From NCBI GenBank assembly GCA_029210625.1, contig JARGFU010000032.1:1-46003 (forward strand): 46,003 bases of DNA, given 5' to 3'. Positions 39,569 to 46,003 of this stretch are shown in pieces. Positions within the stretch are counted from its first letter, which is position 1. The number at the start of each line of letters is the position of its first letter. Below the pieces are notes generated by a model. The model was not told the DNA's origin. It did no database searches and worked only from the letters and a program-made list of their open reading frames with translations. The stretch comes from Deltaproteobacteria bacterium (lineage in GTDB: Bacteria; Myxococcota; Myxococcia; SLRQ01). The position numbers and the translations under genes are program-made.

Positions 39569-40885
39569 GTGAGCCAGGCGAAGAAGATGGCGGTTCTCGT
39601 GGGCGGCGGTCCCGCTCCCGGTATCAACAGCGTGATCGGCGCGGCGACCATCCGGGCCCTCCTCGAGGGCACCGAGGTCGTGGGCGTGAAGGACGGCTTC
39701 CAGTGGCTGATGCAGGGCAACGTCGACCACGTGGAGAACCTCACCATGGATCAGGTGAGCCGGATCCACTTCCGGGGCGGCTCGCACCTGGGCATCTCCC
39801 GGGCGAACCCGACCACCGATCCGGCGCTGCTGGAGCAGACCGTGATCTCGCTCCTGCGCCTGAACGTCGATCGCCTGGTCACCATCGGCGGTGACGACAC
39901 GGCCTTCACCGCGATGAAGCTGGAGCAGAAGGCCGAGGGCCGGATCCGGGTGGTGCACGTCCCGAAGACCATCGACAACGACCTCGATCTGCCGGGCCAC
40001 GTGGACACCTTCGGCTACCAGACGGCCCGGCACCACGGCTGCGAGATCGTGAAGAACCTGATGGTCGACGCGCGCACGACCTCGCGCTGGTACTTCGTCA
40101 TCTCGATGGGGCGGAAGGCGGGCCACCTGGCGCTGGGCATCGGCAAGGCCGCCGGCGCGACCCTCTCGCTGATCCCCGAGGAGTTCGACGAGCGCCCGAT
40201 CCGCCTGAAGACCCTGGTCGACACCCTGGTGGGCGCGATCATCAAGCGGCGGGCCTACGGGCGCACCGACGGCGTCGCCGTCATCGCCGAGGGCGTGGTG
40301 CTGGAGATCGACAAGGACGACATGGCCGACGCCGCCGACGTCGAGCACGACGACCACGGCAACCTGCGCATCGCCGAGGTGAACATCGGCGAGATCCTGA
40401 AGATCGCGGTGCAGAAGCGCCTGGCCGAGTTCAACCTCAAGGCCACGATCGTCGAGAAGAACATCGGCTACGAGCTGCGCTGCGCCGACCCGGTCCCGAT
40501 GGACATGGAGTACACCCGGGACCTGGGCTACTGCGCCGCGAAGTACCTCCTCGCGGGCGGGAACGCCTGCATGGTCTCGATGCAGGGGGGCAACTTCGTG
40601 CCGATCCCCTTCGAGGAGCTCCTCGACCCCGAGACCGGGAAGGCCCGGATCCGGATGGTGGACATCCACTCCACCCGCTACGCCATCGCCCGGCGCTACA
40701 TGATCCGGATCCGCCGGGACGACTTCGAGGATCCCCACGAGCTGGCCCGCTTCGCCGCCACCGCCGGGATGACCCTCGAGGCCTTCAAGGCGACCTTCAA
40801 GGACCTGATCCGCCACGAGCCGCCGCCGCTCTCCTTCCCGGTGCCCGGGAAGACGCCGCCCGCGGCGCCGCCCTCGGGCGATTGA
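39569..40885 (+). CDS. pfp: 6-phosphofructokinase, diphosphate-dependent type predicted
   Basis: A 438-residue enzyme that phosphorylates fructose 6-phosphate. The fold is that of PFK family A: VGGGPAPGINSVIGA at the start, IGGDDTAFTA, VPKTIDNDLDLPG, and MGRKAGHLALGIG for the substrate. The second Asp in GGDDT and the Lys in PKTIDND replace the glycines of ATP-type enzymes (GGDGS, PGTIDND). This is the established mark of pyrophosphate use, which would make the step reversible. The chosen GTG has GAGGTG six bases upstream; an ATG at 39545 adds eight residues. A strong terminator precedes it, so it is an independent unit, perhaps with the PilZ gene behind it. Confidence 0.88.
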   Translation: MSQAKKMAVLVGGGPAPGINSVIGAATIRALLEGTEVVGVKDGFQWLMQGNVDHVENLTMDQVSRIHFRGGSHLGISRANPTTDPALLEQTVISLLRLNVDRLVTIGGDDTAFTAMKLEQKAEGRIRVVHVPKTIDNDLDLPGHVDTFGYQTARHHGCEIVKNLMVDARTTSRWYFVISMGRKAGHLALGIGKAAGATLSLIPEEFDERPIRLKTLVDTLVGAIIKRRAYGRTDGVAVIAEGVVLEIDKDDMADAADVEHDDHGNLRIAEVNIGEILKIAVQKRLAEFNLKATIVEKNIGYELRCADPVPMDMEYTRDLGYCAAKYLLAGGNACMVSMQGGNFVPIPFEELLDPETGKARIRMVDIHSTRYAIARRYMIRIRRDDFEDPHELARFAATAGMTLEAFKATFKDLIRHEPPPLSFPVPGKTPPAAPPSGD

Positions 40886-40910
40886 CAGCCCGGGAGCGGC
40901 TTGGTTGAAG
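40882..40910 (+). promoter_or_regulatory. Possible promoter of the PilZ gene
   Basis: A perfect TTGACA (40882-40887) contains the stop codon of the phosphofructokinase gene. TTGAAG follows after 17 bases and is a poor -10, so confidence is limited. Confidence 0.4.
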
Positions 40911-40936
40911 GGGCTCTTCGAATCGAGGGGTGAGCG

Positions 40937-41311
40937 ATGAGCAGTGACGACCGGGGAAAGGATCGCAGGCAGCAGGACGCGGCCGTGGAGGTGGAGCGCC
41001 GTCAGGGCGACCGCCGCCGCTGGAAGCGGATCCCGGTGGAGATCTGGGGTGAGGCCTCCGACGGCGAGGCGACCTACTTCCACCAGGCCGCGGATCTCTC
41101 CGCCGGCGGGGTCTTCTTCACCGGGGCCATCCCCCAGCCGGTGGGGACGGTGGTGAAGATCAAGCTCGAGCTGCCCGGCGTGGAGCCGCTGACCGTCAAC
41201 GGGGTGGTGGTGAACACCGGCGGCGGCGTGGATCTGGGCATGGGCGTGCAGTTCACCGACCTCTCCGACGAGGAGCGGGCCCGCATCGACGCCGTCGTCG
41301 AGTCCGACTAG
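40937..41311 (+). CDS. PilZ-domain protein, 124 aa
   Basis: A small cytosolic protein consisting of a charged N terminus (25 residues) and a PilZ domain. The cyclic-di-GMP-binding residues are present: the RxxxR motif in RRRWKRIPVE and the D/NxSxxG motif in ADLSAGGVFF. The beta-barrel part ends VDLGMGVQFTDLSDEERARI. It probably senses cyclic di-GMP and passes the signal to a partner affecting motility or surface properties. GAGGGGTGAGCG serves as the ribosome-binding region. The stop overlaps, as CTAG, the stop of the convergent lipoprotein gene. Confidence 0.92.
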   Translation: MSSDDRGKDRRQQDAAVEVERRQGDRRRWKRIPVEIWGEASDGEATYFHQAADLSAGGVFFTGAIPQPVGTVVKIKLELPGVEPLTVNGVVVNTGGGVDLGMGVQFTDLSDEERARIDAVVESD

Positions 41312-41814
41312 ATCGCCGGGTTGCAGCCGTCGGCGCTCTCGGTGACCACGATCGGCTCCGCGAGCGCGTCGTTGTCGCCGCGGACGATCTCCGGGAGCTC
41401 GGCGCAGCCGTTTCCGACCCGCTGCTCACCCATGCCGTCGTCCCGGCCCAGCTCGACCGCCAGGAGGTAGCCGCTGCCCGGCGGGATGCCCGGCAGCGTC
41501 AGGCTCTGGCCGCCCACGCCGGTGGCCGCGGCGGTGTCGATCGGGATCCGGTGGGCGCGCACCTCGGCGCCGTCGATCTTCAGCGGCACGACGCGCAGGG
41601 TGGGCTGGTCGGCCACGCAGGTGCGGGCCACCGCGGCGCAGGAGACCGCGTCCCCGCCGGTGTCGGTGCCCTGGAGCACGATGAGCTGGATCACCTCGCC
41701 GCCCTGCAGGTGCTGCAGCTCGACCCCGAAGCCGAGGCCCGGCTCGGCGCCGCAGCCCGGGAGGGCGAGGAGGAGGGGCAGGGTCAGCACCCAGGTGGCG
41801 CGGCGGAGGATCAT
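41308..41814 (-). CDS. Lipoprotein of unknown function, 168 aa
   Basis: The signal peptide is MILRRATWVLTLPLLLALPG with the cysteine next (LPGC). The mature chain is beta-rich with several cysteines (VSCAAVARTC, GNGCAELPEI, ADGCNPAI) and resembles small Ig-like extracellular modules, without a firm family. The ATG at 41814 overlaps the stop of the upstream TPR gene as ATGA, so both are translated together. It runs tail to tail with the PilZ gene; their stop codons share the palindrome CTAG (41308-41311). Confidence 0.8.
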   Translation of the reverse strand: MILRRATWVLTLPLLLALPGCGAEPGLGFGVELQHLQGGEVIQLIVLQGTDTGGDAVSCAAVARTCVADQPTLRVVPLKIDGAEVRAHRIPIDTAAATGVGGQSLTLPGIPPGSGYLLAVELGRDDGMGEQRVGNGCAELPEIVRGDNDALAEPIVVTESADGCNPAI

Positions 41815-42701
41815 TGCACGGTGATCGTGAGGGGGAGGGTGCCGGTCCGGCTGCCCCGGGCCGCGGCGATGCCGCCGGCGGTCGCCCCCACCGCGACGAC
41901 GCCGACCGCCGTCCAGAGCCAGGGGTTCTTGTACCAGCGCGCCGTGCCGCCGCCCGGCACCTCGATGAGGTAGGAGAGGGGCGAGAGCGCGCTCCCCCGG
42001 CCCTGGACCCGGCGGCCCCGGGCGTCCCGCACCTCGAGGTAGTACTCCACCACCAGCTCGGTGGCGCCCTCGGGCAGGTTCAGGGCGGGCAGGGTGGCCG
42101 AGAAGCGGTTGCCGGGCCGCCGGTCGAGGGGCAGCTCGACGAAGGTGTCGTCCCCCAGCTTCCGGTGGAGGAGGAAGGCCTCGAAGCCCTCCTTCAGGTT
42201 CGAGATCGTGGCGGCCATCGTCACCGGGGTCCCCGGGAGGGCCAGCATCGGCGGATCGTGGGCGACCCGGATGGGCTTGAGCAGGCCCTCGTCGTAGGCG
42301 GCCTTCACCCGGTCGTAGAGCTCGCGCAGGGGCCCCGCCGTGGACGCGGGCAGCTCGTAGTGCAGGTCGATGTTCAGCAGGCGGGCGAAGTCCTCGTAGG
42401 CCTCGTCCTGCTTGCCCCCGTAGAAGTGCACCACGGCCAGGTTCCGGTAGATCTCCACCAGGGTGCGGTTGTCGTTGCGGGGCCAGGCCATGGCCTGATC
42501 GAGGGCCTCCTCGGCGGCGTCGATCTTGCCCTGCTCGATCTGCTCGAGGGCCCGCTGCAGGTGCGGATTCCGGGCCTCCGACGCTGCCCCGGCCGGCGCC
42601 GGGAGCCCCGCGGCGGCGGCTCCGAGGGCGAGCAGGGTCAGCCAGAGAGGCCCCCTGGCCCTCCTGACGCTCCCCCTCGCTGCCATGCACCCGATCCGCA
42701 T
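41811..42701 (-). CDS. Exported TPR-containing protein with C-terminal membrane helix, 296 aa
   Basis: An N-terminal signal sequence (GPLWLTLLALGAAAAGLPAP) leads to a TPR-like helical region at about residues 45-150 (ALEQIEQGKIDAAEEALDQA, YRNLAVVHFYGGKQDEAYED). A beta-rich domain follows at 155-245 (TPVTMAATISNLKEGFEAFL, ATELVVEYYLEVRD), and then a helix (PWLWTAVGVVAVGATAGGIA). Its tail ends GTLPLTITVQ. This layout recurs in envelope proteins of myxobacteria, from memory; the role is unknown. The ATG at 42701 has GGGAG seven bases upstream; a GTG at 42704 adds one residue. It is divergent from the yceD operon across 164 bases. Confidence 0.8.
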   Translation of the reverse strand: MRIGCMAARGSVRRARGPLWLTLLALGAAAAGLPAPAGAASEARNPHLQRALEQIEQGKIDAAEEALDQAMAWPRNDNRTLVEIYRNLAVVHFYGGKQDEAYEDFARLLNIDLHYELPASTAGPLRELYDRVKAAYDEGLLKPIRVAHDPPMLALPGTPVTMAATISNLKEGFEAFLLHRKLGDDTFVELPLDRRPGNRFSATLPALNLPEGATELVVEYYLEVRDARGRRVQGRGSALSPLSYLIEVPGGGTARWYKNPWLWTAVGVVAVGATAGGIAAARGSRTGTLPLTITVQ

Positions 42702-42775
42702 CACCTGCTCCCCGCGACCCTACTGCCAGGAGCCCGGGCCTGTCGATGGTCTCCGGGGGCCGGCGCCGAAGGGCC

Positions 42776-42804
42776 TTGTCGCATCCGGTCCCGCCTGCTA
42801 AATG
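42776..42804 (+). promoter_or_regulatory. Candidate promoter of the yceD-rpmF-plsX-fab operon
   Basis: TTGTCG (42776-42781), 17 bases, then TAAATG (42799-42804). It lies about 62 bases before the ATG of yceD, with no better candidate in the 164-base divergent gap. Confidence 0.4.
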
Positions 42805-42865
42805 GCCCGTTTCTTTGACCTTCCCCCCGACCGGAGCCCCCCGTGGCCCCGGTGAGCGAGCAGCC

Positions 42866-43438
42866 ATGCAGGTGCGCATCGACAGCATCGGCCCCCAGGG
42901 CCGCCACCTCGACTCGGTCCTGGACGAGGACAAGGTCGAGCAGGAGCTCGTCGAGGTTGGAGTCGAGTTCCGGCCCCGGGGTGGGGTGCGCGTCTCGGCC
43001 GACCTGTCCAAGAGCGGGAAGACCGTGCGCTTCACCGGCCGGATCGAGGCAATCCTGGAGGGGGACTGCCGCCGCTGCCTGGCGCCGGTGGAGACCCGCC
43101 TCGAGCCCGAGTTCGAGCTCTCCCTGCGGCCGGCGGCCGATGTCCGGGCCCCCGGGAAGCCGGGCAAGGACCGGGAGGAGCTGGGCGAGGGGGAGGCCGA
43201 CGGTAGCTTTCGACTGGACGAGGCGGACGAAGACGTCTATCACGGCGACGAGCTCGACCTCTGGCCCCTGCTGCGCGAGCAGCTGCTGCTCTCCCTGCCC
43301 GACTACCTGGTCTGCGAGGAGGACTGCCGGGGCCTGTGCCAGGTCTGCGGAAAGAACCTGAACGAAGTGGCCTGCGACTGTGACCGGGACGTCCCGGATC
43401 CTCGCCTGGCGGGCCTGAAAGACATCAAGCTGTCCTGA
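42866..43438 (+). CDS. yceD: YceD/DUF177 family protein
   Basis: A 190-residue cytosolic protein of the DUF177 family. The central signature is [20 protein letters not shown], and cysteine pairs near the C terminus ([20 protein letters not shown], then CDC) suggest metal binding. In many bacteria this gene sits directly before rpmF, as here; in plants and bacteria the family has been tied to 23S rRNA or large-subunit maturation. The ATG at 42866 starts the conserved MQVRIDSI segment. rpmF begins 16 bases after the stop, behind AAAGGAG. Confidence 0.9.
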   Translation: MQVRIDSIGPQGRHLDSVLDEDKVEQELVEVGVEFRPRGGVRVSADLSKSGKTVRFTGRIEAILEGDCRRCLAPVETRLEPEFELSLRPAADVRAPGKPGKDREELGEGEADGSFRLDEADEDVYHGDELDLWPLLREQLLLSLPDYLVCEEDCRGLCQVCGKNLNEVACDCDRDVPDPRLAGLKDIKLS

Positions 43439-43454
43439 CAAAAGGAGTAGAACC

Positions 43455-43634
43455 GTGGCGGTACCCAAGAAAAGAACCTCGAAGCAGAAGAAGCGCCAGC
43501 GCCGGAGCCATGACGCTCTGAAGGCGCCGAACGTCATCAGCTGCCCGAACTGCAACGAGCCGGTGCTTCCTCACCACGTGTGCCCGTCTTGTGGTCAGTA
43601 CAAGGGCCGCGAGGTCCTCGCGAGCGCCGAGTAG
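43455..43634 (+). CDS. rpmF: 50S ribosomal protein L32
   Basis: A 59-residue ribosomal protein, too short and with a GTG start, but unmistakable: it starts (M)[16 protein letters not shown], with basic residues for rRNA contact. It continues into a zinc ribbon with four cysteines ([18 protein letters not shown]), hence the zinc-binding form. AAAGGAG lies eight bases before the GTG at 43455. The reading frame ends at TAG 43632-43634, seven bases before plsX. L32 is part of the large subunit near the peptidyl-transferase region. Confidence 0.96.
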   Translation: MAVPKKRTSKQKKRQRRSHDALKAPNVISCPNCNEPVLPHHVCPSCGQYKGREVLASAE

Positions 43635-43641
43635 TCCCCTC

Positions 43642-44670
43642 ATGAAGGTGGCCGTGGACGCCATGGGGGGCGACCACGCGCCGGAGACCGTGGTCGAGGG
43701 TGCGGTGCTCGCAGCTCGCGCCCACGGCGTTCCGGTCGTTCTGGTCGGGGACGCGCCGAGGCTGGAAGAGTGCCTGGCCGCGCAGAAGACGCGGGGCCTG
43801 TCGCTAGAGGTGCATCATGCGTCCGATGCCATCGCCATGGACGAGCATGGCGCCAAGGCCATCCGCCGCAAGAAGGACTCCTCCCTGCGGGTCTGCTTCG
43901 ACCTCGCCAAGCGGGGGGAGGTCTCCGCGGTGGTCTCGGCGGGGAACTCCGGCGCGGTCATGGCCGGAGCGCTCCTGATCCTCGGCCGCCTCGAGGGGGT
44001 CGATCGGCCGGCCATCGCCAGCGCCATGCCCACCACCGCCGGGGGGAGGGTGCTGCTCCTGGACGCCGGGGCCAACCCCGAGGCCAAGCCCCTGCACCTG
44101 GCGCAGTGGGCGCTCTGCGGCGAGGCCTACGCCCGCCGGATCCTCGGCATCGCTCGTCCGAAGGTGGCGCTCCTCTCGAACGGCGAGGAGGAGAGCAAGG
44201 GCACGACCCTCACCCGCGCCGCCTACGGGCTCCTCGCCCAGAGCGGCGTCGAGTTCGTCGGCTACCTCGAGGGGCGCGACATCTTCGCCGGCCGCTGTGA
44301 CGTGCTGGTCACCGACGGCTTCACCGGGAACGTGGTCCTCAAGACGGTCGAGGGGGCCGCGTCGGGGATGGCGATGATCCTGAAGGAGGAGATCGAGGCG
44401 ACCCGGGCCGCCCGGGTGGGCTACCTCCTCCTCCGTGGCGCCCTCAAGCGCTTCCAGCGGCGCCTCGACTACGCCGAGTACGGGGGGGCGCCCATCCTCG
44501 GAGTGGACGGGACCGCGATCGTGGCCCATGGTGCATCGAACGCGACGGCCATCAAGAACGCCGTCCGGGTCGCCCGGGACCTGGCCCGGGAGGATCTCGG
44601 AGGAGCGTTGAGCGACGCCGCCCGGCGCGCCAGCGAGCTCTCCGGGGCACAAACGAACAACGACGACTGA
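43642..44670 (+). CDS. plsX: Phosphate acyltransferase PlsX
   Basis: A 342-residue enzyme that converts acyl-ACP to acyl-phosphate, the donor for PlsY in phospholipid synthesis. The N terminus MKVAVDAMGGDHAPETVVEG is the family hallmark. Further conserved blocks are VVSAGNSGAVMAG, LLDAGANPEAKP, ALLSNGEEESKG, VLVTDGFTGNVVLKTVEG and the C-terminal YGGAPILGVDGTAIVAHGAS. Length is typical. It lies between rpmF and fabH, as in many proteobacteria, tying membrane lipid synthesis to ribosomal protein expression. Confidence 0.97.
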   Translation: MKVAVDAMGGDHAPETVVEGAVLAARAHGVPVVLVGDAPRLEECLAAQKTRGLSLEVHHASDAIAMDEHGAKAIRRKKDSSLRVCFDLAKRGEVSAVVSAGNSGAVMAGALLILGRLEGVDRPAIASAMPTTAGGRVLLLDAGANPEAKPLHLAQWALCGEAYARRILGIARPKVALLSNGEEESKGTTLTRAAYGLLAQSGVEFVGYLEGRDIFAGRCDVLVTDGFTGNVVLKTVEGAASGMAMILKEEIEATRAARVGYLLLRGALKRFQRRLDYAEYGGAPILGVDGTAIVAHGASNATAIKNAVRVARDLAREDLGGALSDAARRASELSGAQTNNDD

Positions 44671-44688
44671 CGAGAAGGGGCGAGAGTG

Positions 44689-45702
44689 ATGGGGAGTCAC
44701 ACTGCGCCGACGGGCATGGTTCGGATCATCGGGACCGGCTCCTACGTGCCAGAGAAGGTGCTGACCAACGCCGACCTCGAGCGGATGGTCGAGACCAGCG
44801 ACGAGTGGATCTACGAGCGCACGGGCATCCGGGCGCGCCACATCGCCGCCGAGGACGAGACCACCACCGACATGGCGCTGAAGGCCTCCCGGCGGGCCCT
44901 CAAGCGGGCGGGCGTGCGGGCCGAGGACCTCGACCTCATCATCATGGGGACGGTCACCGGCGACGTGAAGATGCCCGCCAGCGCGGCCATCCTCCAGGCC
45001 AAGCTCGGCGCGGGCCGGGCCACGGCCTTCGACGTCTCGGCGGCCTGCGCGGGCTCGATCTACGCCCTCTCCATCGCCGAGATGTTCATCCGCCTGGACA
45101 AGGCGCGGGTGGCGCTGGTCATCGGCGCGGAGCTCCTCTCGCGGATCGTCGACTGGACGGATCGCAACACCTGCGTGCTCTTCGGCGACGCCGCCGGCGC
45201 GATGGTGCTGGCCCGCTCCCCCGGCGCCGAGGAGGAGGGGCGGGGCATCCTCTCCACCCACCTGCACACCGACGGGCAGCAGGCGGAGATCCTCGACATC
45301 CCCGGCGGCGGCGTCGCGCTGCCCTTCTCCGAAGAGGTGATGGCGAAGCGCCAGCACTTCGTGCGGATGAACGGGCGCGAGGTCTTCAAGCACGCCGTCC
45401 GGCACCTGGTGGAGGTCTCGCGGGAGGCCCTGGCGGCGAACGGCCTGCGGCCGGAGCAGATCGATCACGTGGTGGCGCACCAGGCGAACATCCGGATCCT
45501 CGAGGCGGTCCTGAACCGCCTCGGCATCCCGATGGAGAAGGCGATCACCAACATCGAGCGGGTGGGGAACACCTCCTCCGCCTCGCTCCCGATGACCCTG
45601 GACGAGGCGGCCCGCGACGGCCGCCTGCAGCCCGGGCAGCTCCTCCTGATGATGGCCATCGGCGCGGGCCTCTCCTGGGGCGGCGCCGTGGTGCGCTGGT
45701 GA
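44689..45702 (+). CDS. fabH: 3-oxoacyl-ACP synthase III
   Basis: A 337-residue condensing enzyme that starts fatty acid synthesis by joining acetyl-CoA to malonyl-ACP. The catalytic cysteine is in DVSAACAGSIYAL (Cys120 counting from the ATG), the histidine in VVAHQANIRI and the asparagine in GNTSSASLPM, the Cys-His-Asn triad of FabH. ETSDEWIYERTGIRAR and GAGLSWGGAVVRW are further family markers. Possible starts are GTG 44686, ATG 44689 and ATG 44716. AAGGGG upstream favours 44686 or 44689. fabG follows 14 bases after the stop; the usual fabD is not between them. Confidence 0.97.
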   Translation: MGSHTAPTGMVRIIGTGSYVPEKVLTNADLERMVETSDEWIYERTGIRARHIAAEDETTTDMALKASRRALKRAGVRAEDLDLIIMGTVTGDVKMPASAAILQAKLGAGRATAFDVSAACAGSIYALSIAEMFIRLDKARVALVIGAELLSRIVDWTDRNTCVLFGDAAGAMVLARSPGAEEEGRGILSTHLHTDGQQAEILDIPGGGVALPFSEEVMAKRQHFVRMNGREVFKHAVRHLVEVSREALAANGLRPEQIDHVVAHQANIRILEAVLNRLGIPMEKAITNIERVGNTSSASLPMTLDEAARDGRLQPGQLLLMMAIGAGLSWGGAVVRW

Positions 45703-45716
45703 CGAGGGCCGAGACG

Positions 45717-46003
45717 ATGAGCAAGCCGTTCGAGGGGAAGGTCGCCCTGGTCACCGGGGCCTCGCGGGGCATCGGCCGCGCCATCGCGGTGGGGCTGGGC
45801 GCCGGCGGGGCGAAGGTCGTGATCAACTACGCCGGCAACGAGGAGGCGGCGAGGGAGGCGAAGGCCGCGGTCGAGGCCGCGGGCGGGGAGGGCATCCTCT
45901 CGCGCTTCGACGTCGCCGACAGCGCCGCCGTGGACGCCGCGGTCGCCGAGGTGGTGGAGCAGCACGGGGGCCTGCACGTGCTGGTGAACAACGCCGGCAT
46001 CTC
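45717..46003 (+). CDS. fabG: 3-oxoacyl-ACP reductase, partial at window end
   Basis: The first 95 residues of a short-chain dehydrogenase. The cofactor motif TGASRGIGRA lies near residue 14, an Asn-rich stretch (VVINYAGNEEAAREA) follows strand 2 and is typical of NADPH-using FabG, and VNNAGI marks the end of strand 4. The catalytic Ser-Tyr-Lys lies beyond the window. In fatty acid elongation it reduces 3-oxoacyl-ACP. GAGGGCCGAGACG before the ATG supplies ribosome binding. Position right after fabH supports the fabG assignment over other members of this large family. Confidence 0.9.
   Translation, partial: MSKPFEGKVALVTGASRGIGRAIAVGLGAGGAKVVINYAGNEEAAREAKAAVEAAGGEGILSRFDVADSAAVDAAVAEVVEQHGGLHVLVNNAGI

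Overview
The window is a chromosomal stretch of a high-GC Gram-negative bacterium. It most resembles Myxococcota or related former Deltaproteobacteria. This rests on gene content, not on a search: three bactofilins followed by a ParB-like gene (the Myxococcus bacNOP-padC layout), many lipoproteins and outer-membrane barrels, cysteine-rich and IPT/Kelch surface proteins, and promoters close to TTGACA-N17/18-TAGnnn. No phage, insertion sequence or CRISPR array is visible.

Layout. (1) 1-1790 is an accessory islet: two small overlapping unknown genes of visibly lower GC, two gene remnants, and a dispersed repeat in three copies, two of which flank a small gene. (2) 1788-5418 holds a lipoprotein, a methyltransferase, an MscS channel and a COG2509 flavoprotein. 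(3) 5534-9295 is a glycolysis and secretion block, gap-pgk-tpiA-secG, followed by tRNA-Leu(GAG). (4) 9440-13779 has signal peptidase I, a lipoprotein hydrolase overlapping a PlsC acyltransferase, and an envelope protein with a Pro/Asp/Arg repeat. (5) 13927-16385 has two related cysteine-rich lipoproteins. (6) 16515-19619 is bactofilin x3, a PadC-like ParB-domain gene, pyrE and a lipoprotein. (7) 19652-23714 has nadB, a TPR-AIM24 protein, pgsA and tRNA-Gly(GCC). (8) 23776-39395 is an envelope and surface region: a small lipoprotein, a degenerate metallophosphoesterase, a PHP-domain lipoprotein, several predicted barrels, a sigma/anti-sigma/CBM48 fusion with its gene cluster, and a 1857-residue IPT/Kelch lipoprotein. 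(9) 39569-42701 has a PPi-type phosphofructokinase, a PilZ protein and a TPR/lipoprotein pair. (10) 42866-46003 is the lipid synthesis operon yceD-rpmF-plsX-fabH-fabG, cut by the window end.

How the genes fit together. Core metabolism (lower glycolysis, PPi-linked phosphofructokinase, NAD and UMP synthesis, fatty acid and phospholipid synthesis) alternates with envelope genes. The most unusual item is the single ORF at 29283-30332. It joins a sigma-70 region 2 to an anti-sigma-like segment, a membrane helix and a predicted periplasmic glycan-binding CBM48 domain, with no region 4. It heads a cluster of a predicted barrel, a PEGA-like membrane protein and a helical periplasmic protein. The bactofilin/PadC module and the repeat-flanked islet are the next most interesting items.
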